Assembly (NCBI GenBank): GCA_002432795.1
Contig: DJGU01000023.1
Location: 418-24,055 of the forward strand
Length of the DNA stretch: 23,638 bases
Direction of reading: 5' to 3'
Source: Anaerolineaceae bacterium UBA5838
GTDB lineage: Bacteria; Chloroflexota; Anaerolineae; Anaerolineales; Anaerolineaceae
Position numbers and translations under genes: made by a program
In this document: one piece after another, positions 22,353 through 23,638 of the stretch
How positions within the stretch are numbered: position 1 is the stretch's first letter
Layout: each line of letters opens with the position of its first letter
The notes under the pieces: generated by a model
What the model was told of the DNA's origin: nothing
The model's input: only the letters and a program-made list of their open reading frames with translations
The model's database searches: none

Positions 22353-23638
22353 CAGAGCGCGCCCTGCCTGCCAAATTGCCTTTCGAGCAGATTGACGCTC
22401 AGGTGGATCATGGTCGGTCTGCCGTGCGGGCAGGTTCGCGGCGACTGGCTGGCTTCCAGGTTGAGCAGCAGGTTTCGCTGCTCAGCTTCAGACAAAATCT
22501 GCCCGGCTTTCACCGCCATGCGCTTGCAGACCCGCGCAGCCACACGTGCTTCCACCTCTGCCATCAAAGGGCTTTCGTCTTCCTCAAATGCGTTGACAAT
22601 CGCTTCCACCGCAAGACGCGGATCGCTCCTGTCCACCACAATTGGCACAGAACGGATCACAAATGTGTTGGGTCCAAAGGGTTCAACCTCGAAGCCCAGG
22701 TTAATCAAAGCCTCAAGTTGCTGCTCTAAAATCCCCGCTTTTTCCGGCGTCAATTCAATCACCGCTGGATCCAAAAGTGCCTGGGAGGGGATGCTTCTGG
22801 CGTTGAATTGTGCCATCAATTGGTCAAACAACACCCGTTCATGGGCGGCATGTTGGTCTATCAGGTAAAGTCCGTCCGGACCTTCGGCGATCAGGTAAGT
22901 GGATGCCACCTGTCCCACCAGGCGCAGCAATGGCAAATGACTTCCTGGTAAGGCAGGCTGAGGTTGCGTGGTAATCGATTCCGTGCCAATACCCACCTCT
23001 CCCCCGCCGGCTGCCTCACTCTGACCGCTATCAATGCTCAAACCGCTTTGCTGCCAAACCGGACCTTCCGTTTCAGGCAGGCTCCTGCCCCAAAGTCTGG
23101 TCGCGTTCAGATCGGGAATGGGGGTAAAAGCCAGCAATCCACGCCGGATTGCCCTTTGTACGCCACTGAAAACCGCATCCTGGTCCCTGAAGCGCACTTC
23201 CGCCTTGGCAGGATGCACATTCACATCCACCAGTTCCGGAGGAATATTGATGAACAGCACCGCCACAGGATAGCGCCCCACCATCAGCATGGTGTTGTAT
23301 GCCCGGATTACAGCCGAAGTCAGCATCGGGTCCTGCACCCAGCGCCCATTTACAAACAGGGTAATGTCTCTTCGGTTTGAACGGGTCAACGCAAGGCTGC
23401 TGATGTAGCCTTCAAGTTTGAGATTACGCTCCTCAAAGTTGACTGGCATGAGTTTGCTGGCTTCAGTCGGCCCAAACAGCGCTTGCAGGATCTCAAAACG
23501 CTCACCGCTTCCGGTTGTCTGGAAGATGGGTTTGCCATCCTGCGTCACAGACCAGCGAATGTGCGGATAAGCCAGCGCGTAGCGCGTGACAAGACCGGTT
23601 GTGTGACGGTTTTCGGTCGTGTCGGATTTCAGGAATTT
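22352..23638 (-). CDS. mutL: DNA mismatch repair protein MutL, C-terminal two thirds (5' end outside window)
   Basis: The frame is open from the right edge (KFLKSDTTENRHTTGLVTRY) to the stop at 22352-22354, 428 residues; the GTG at 23548 is internal. The end of the N-terminal ATPase region (LVDVNVHPAKAEVRF) is followed by a Pro/Gly/Ser linker and the dimerisation/endonuclease domain. That domain has DQHAAHERVLFD near 22858 and CPHGRP near the end, the marks of MutL proteins that nick DNA and need no MutH. In the DQHA(X)2E(X)4E motif the last Glu is Asp. The GHKL ATP site lies outside the window. Confidence 0.94.
   Translation of the reverse strand, partial: KFLKSDTTENRHTTGLVTRYALAYPHIRWSVTQDGKPIFQTTGSGERFEILQALFGPTEASKLMPVNFEERNLKLEGYISSLALTRSNRRDITLFVNGRWVQDPMLTSAVIRAYNTMLMVGRYPVAVLFINIPPELVDVNVHPAKAEVRFRDQDAVFSGVQRAIRRGLLAFTPIPDLNATRLWGRSLPETEGPVWQQSGLSIDSGQSEAAGGGEVGIGTESITTQPQPALPGSHLPLLRLVGQVASTYLIAEGPDGLYLIDQHAAHERVLFDQLMAQFNARSIPSQALLDPAVIELTPEKAGILEQQLEALINLGFEVEPFGPNTFVIRSVPIVVDRSDPRLAVEAIVNAFEEDESPLMAEVEARVAARVCKRMAVKAGQILSEAEQRNLLLNLEASQSPRTCPHGRPTMIHLSVNLLERQFGRQGAL

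Noticed and set aside
22050..22868. 272-codon ORF (+)
   Set aside because: Antisense to mutL and the alcohol dehydrogenase gene, both with clear motifs.

Overview
The window looks like a chromosomal piece of an anaerobic Chloroflexota bacterium, most likely an Anaerolineae member. This is inferred from the mix of genes: a YebC/RuvC/RuvA block, a divergent MreB homologue, Rex, an NfnAB-type fused flavoprotein, a GH4 glycosidase, EttA and an endonuclease-type MutL. No ribosomal marker is present, so the placement is tentative. Housekeeping genes are GC-moderate to GC-rich and tightly packed. Two stretches (about 9.5-12.3 kb and 18.5-21.4 kb) are accessory or repeat-rich.

Layout. 1-2307 (+): end of yebC, then ruvC, a SpoU/TrmH-type RNA methyltransferase and ruvA, nearly end to end. 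2376-3377 (+): an MreB-like protein whose usual catalytic acidic residues are replaced. 3384-4004 (-): rex, converging on it with a 6-base gap. 4147-9515 (+): a five-gene cluster with 2-24 base gaps or overlaps. It encodes a membrane zinc-ribbon protein, a secreted/membrane DUF2207-type protein ending in a Cys-Ala tail (7 Cys in 14 residues), a radical SAM/SPASM enzyme with a PqqD-like N-terminal domain, a paralogue of that enzyme that has lost every Fe-S cysteine, and a SAM-dependent methyltransferase. This cluster is the best candidate for an undescribed system: a membrane-anchored protein whose Cys tail may be modified by a RiPP-type radical SAM machinery.

9516-10270 has no gene. It holds a composite tandem array of two hairpin units (order A A B B A B A) and a perfect 28-base palindrome. 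10275-12310 is a roughly 2-kb AT-richer restriction-modification island, bounded by a 34-base direct repeat that is the 3' end of the tRNA-Pro(GGG) gene at its right edge. This is the classic footprint of site-specific integration at a tRNA, although no integrase is present. 12472-17979 returns to core-type genes: a metallophosphoesterase (-), then a TPR membrane protein, the fused NfnAB-like oxidoreductase, GH4 glycosidase and a small DUF1232-like membrane protein (all +). A cold-shock gene follows with a clear sigma70-type promoter, an untranslated leader of about 100 nt and a strong terminator.

18456-18972 is non-coding with several copies of an inverted-repeat element. ettA (-) and tRNA-Pro(CGG) (-) follow. 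20800-21383 is non-coding with an 84-base duplicated block of hairpins. The window ends with a zinc-dependent alcohol dehydrogenase-like gene translationally coupled to mutL (both -); mutL runs off the right edge.
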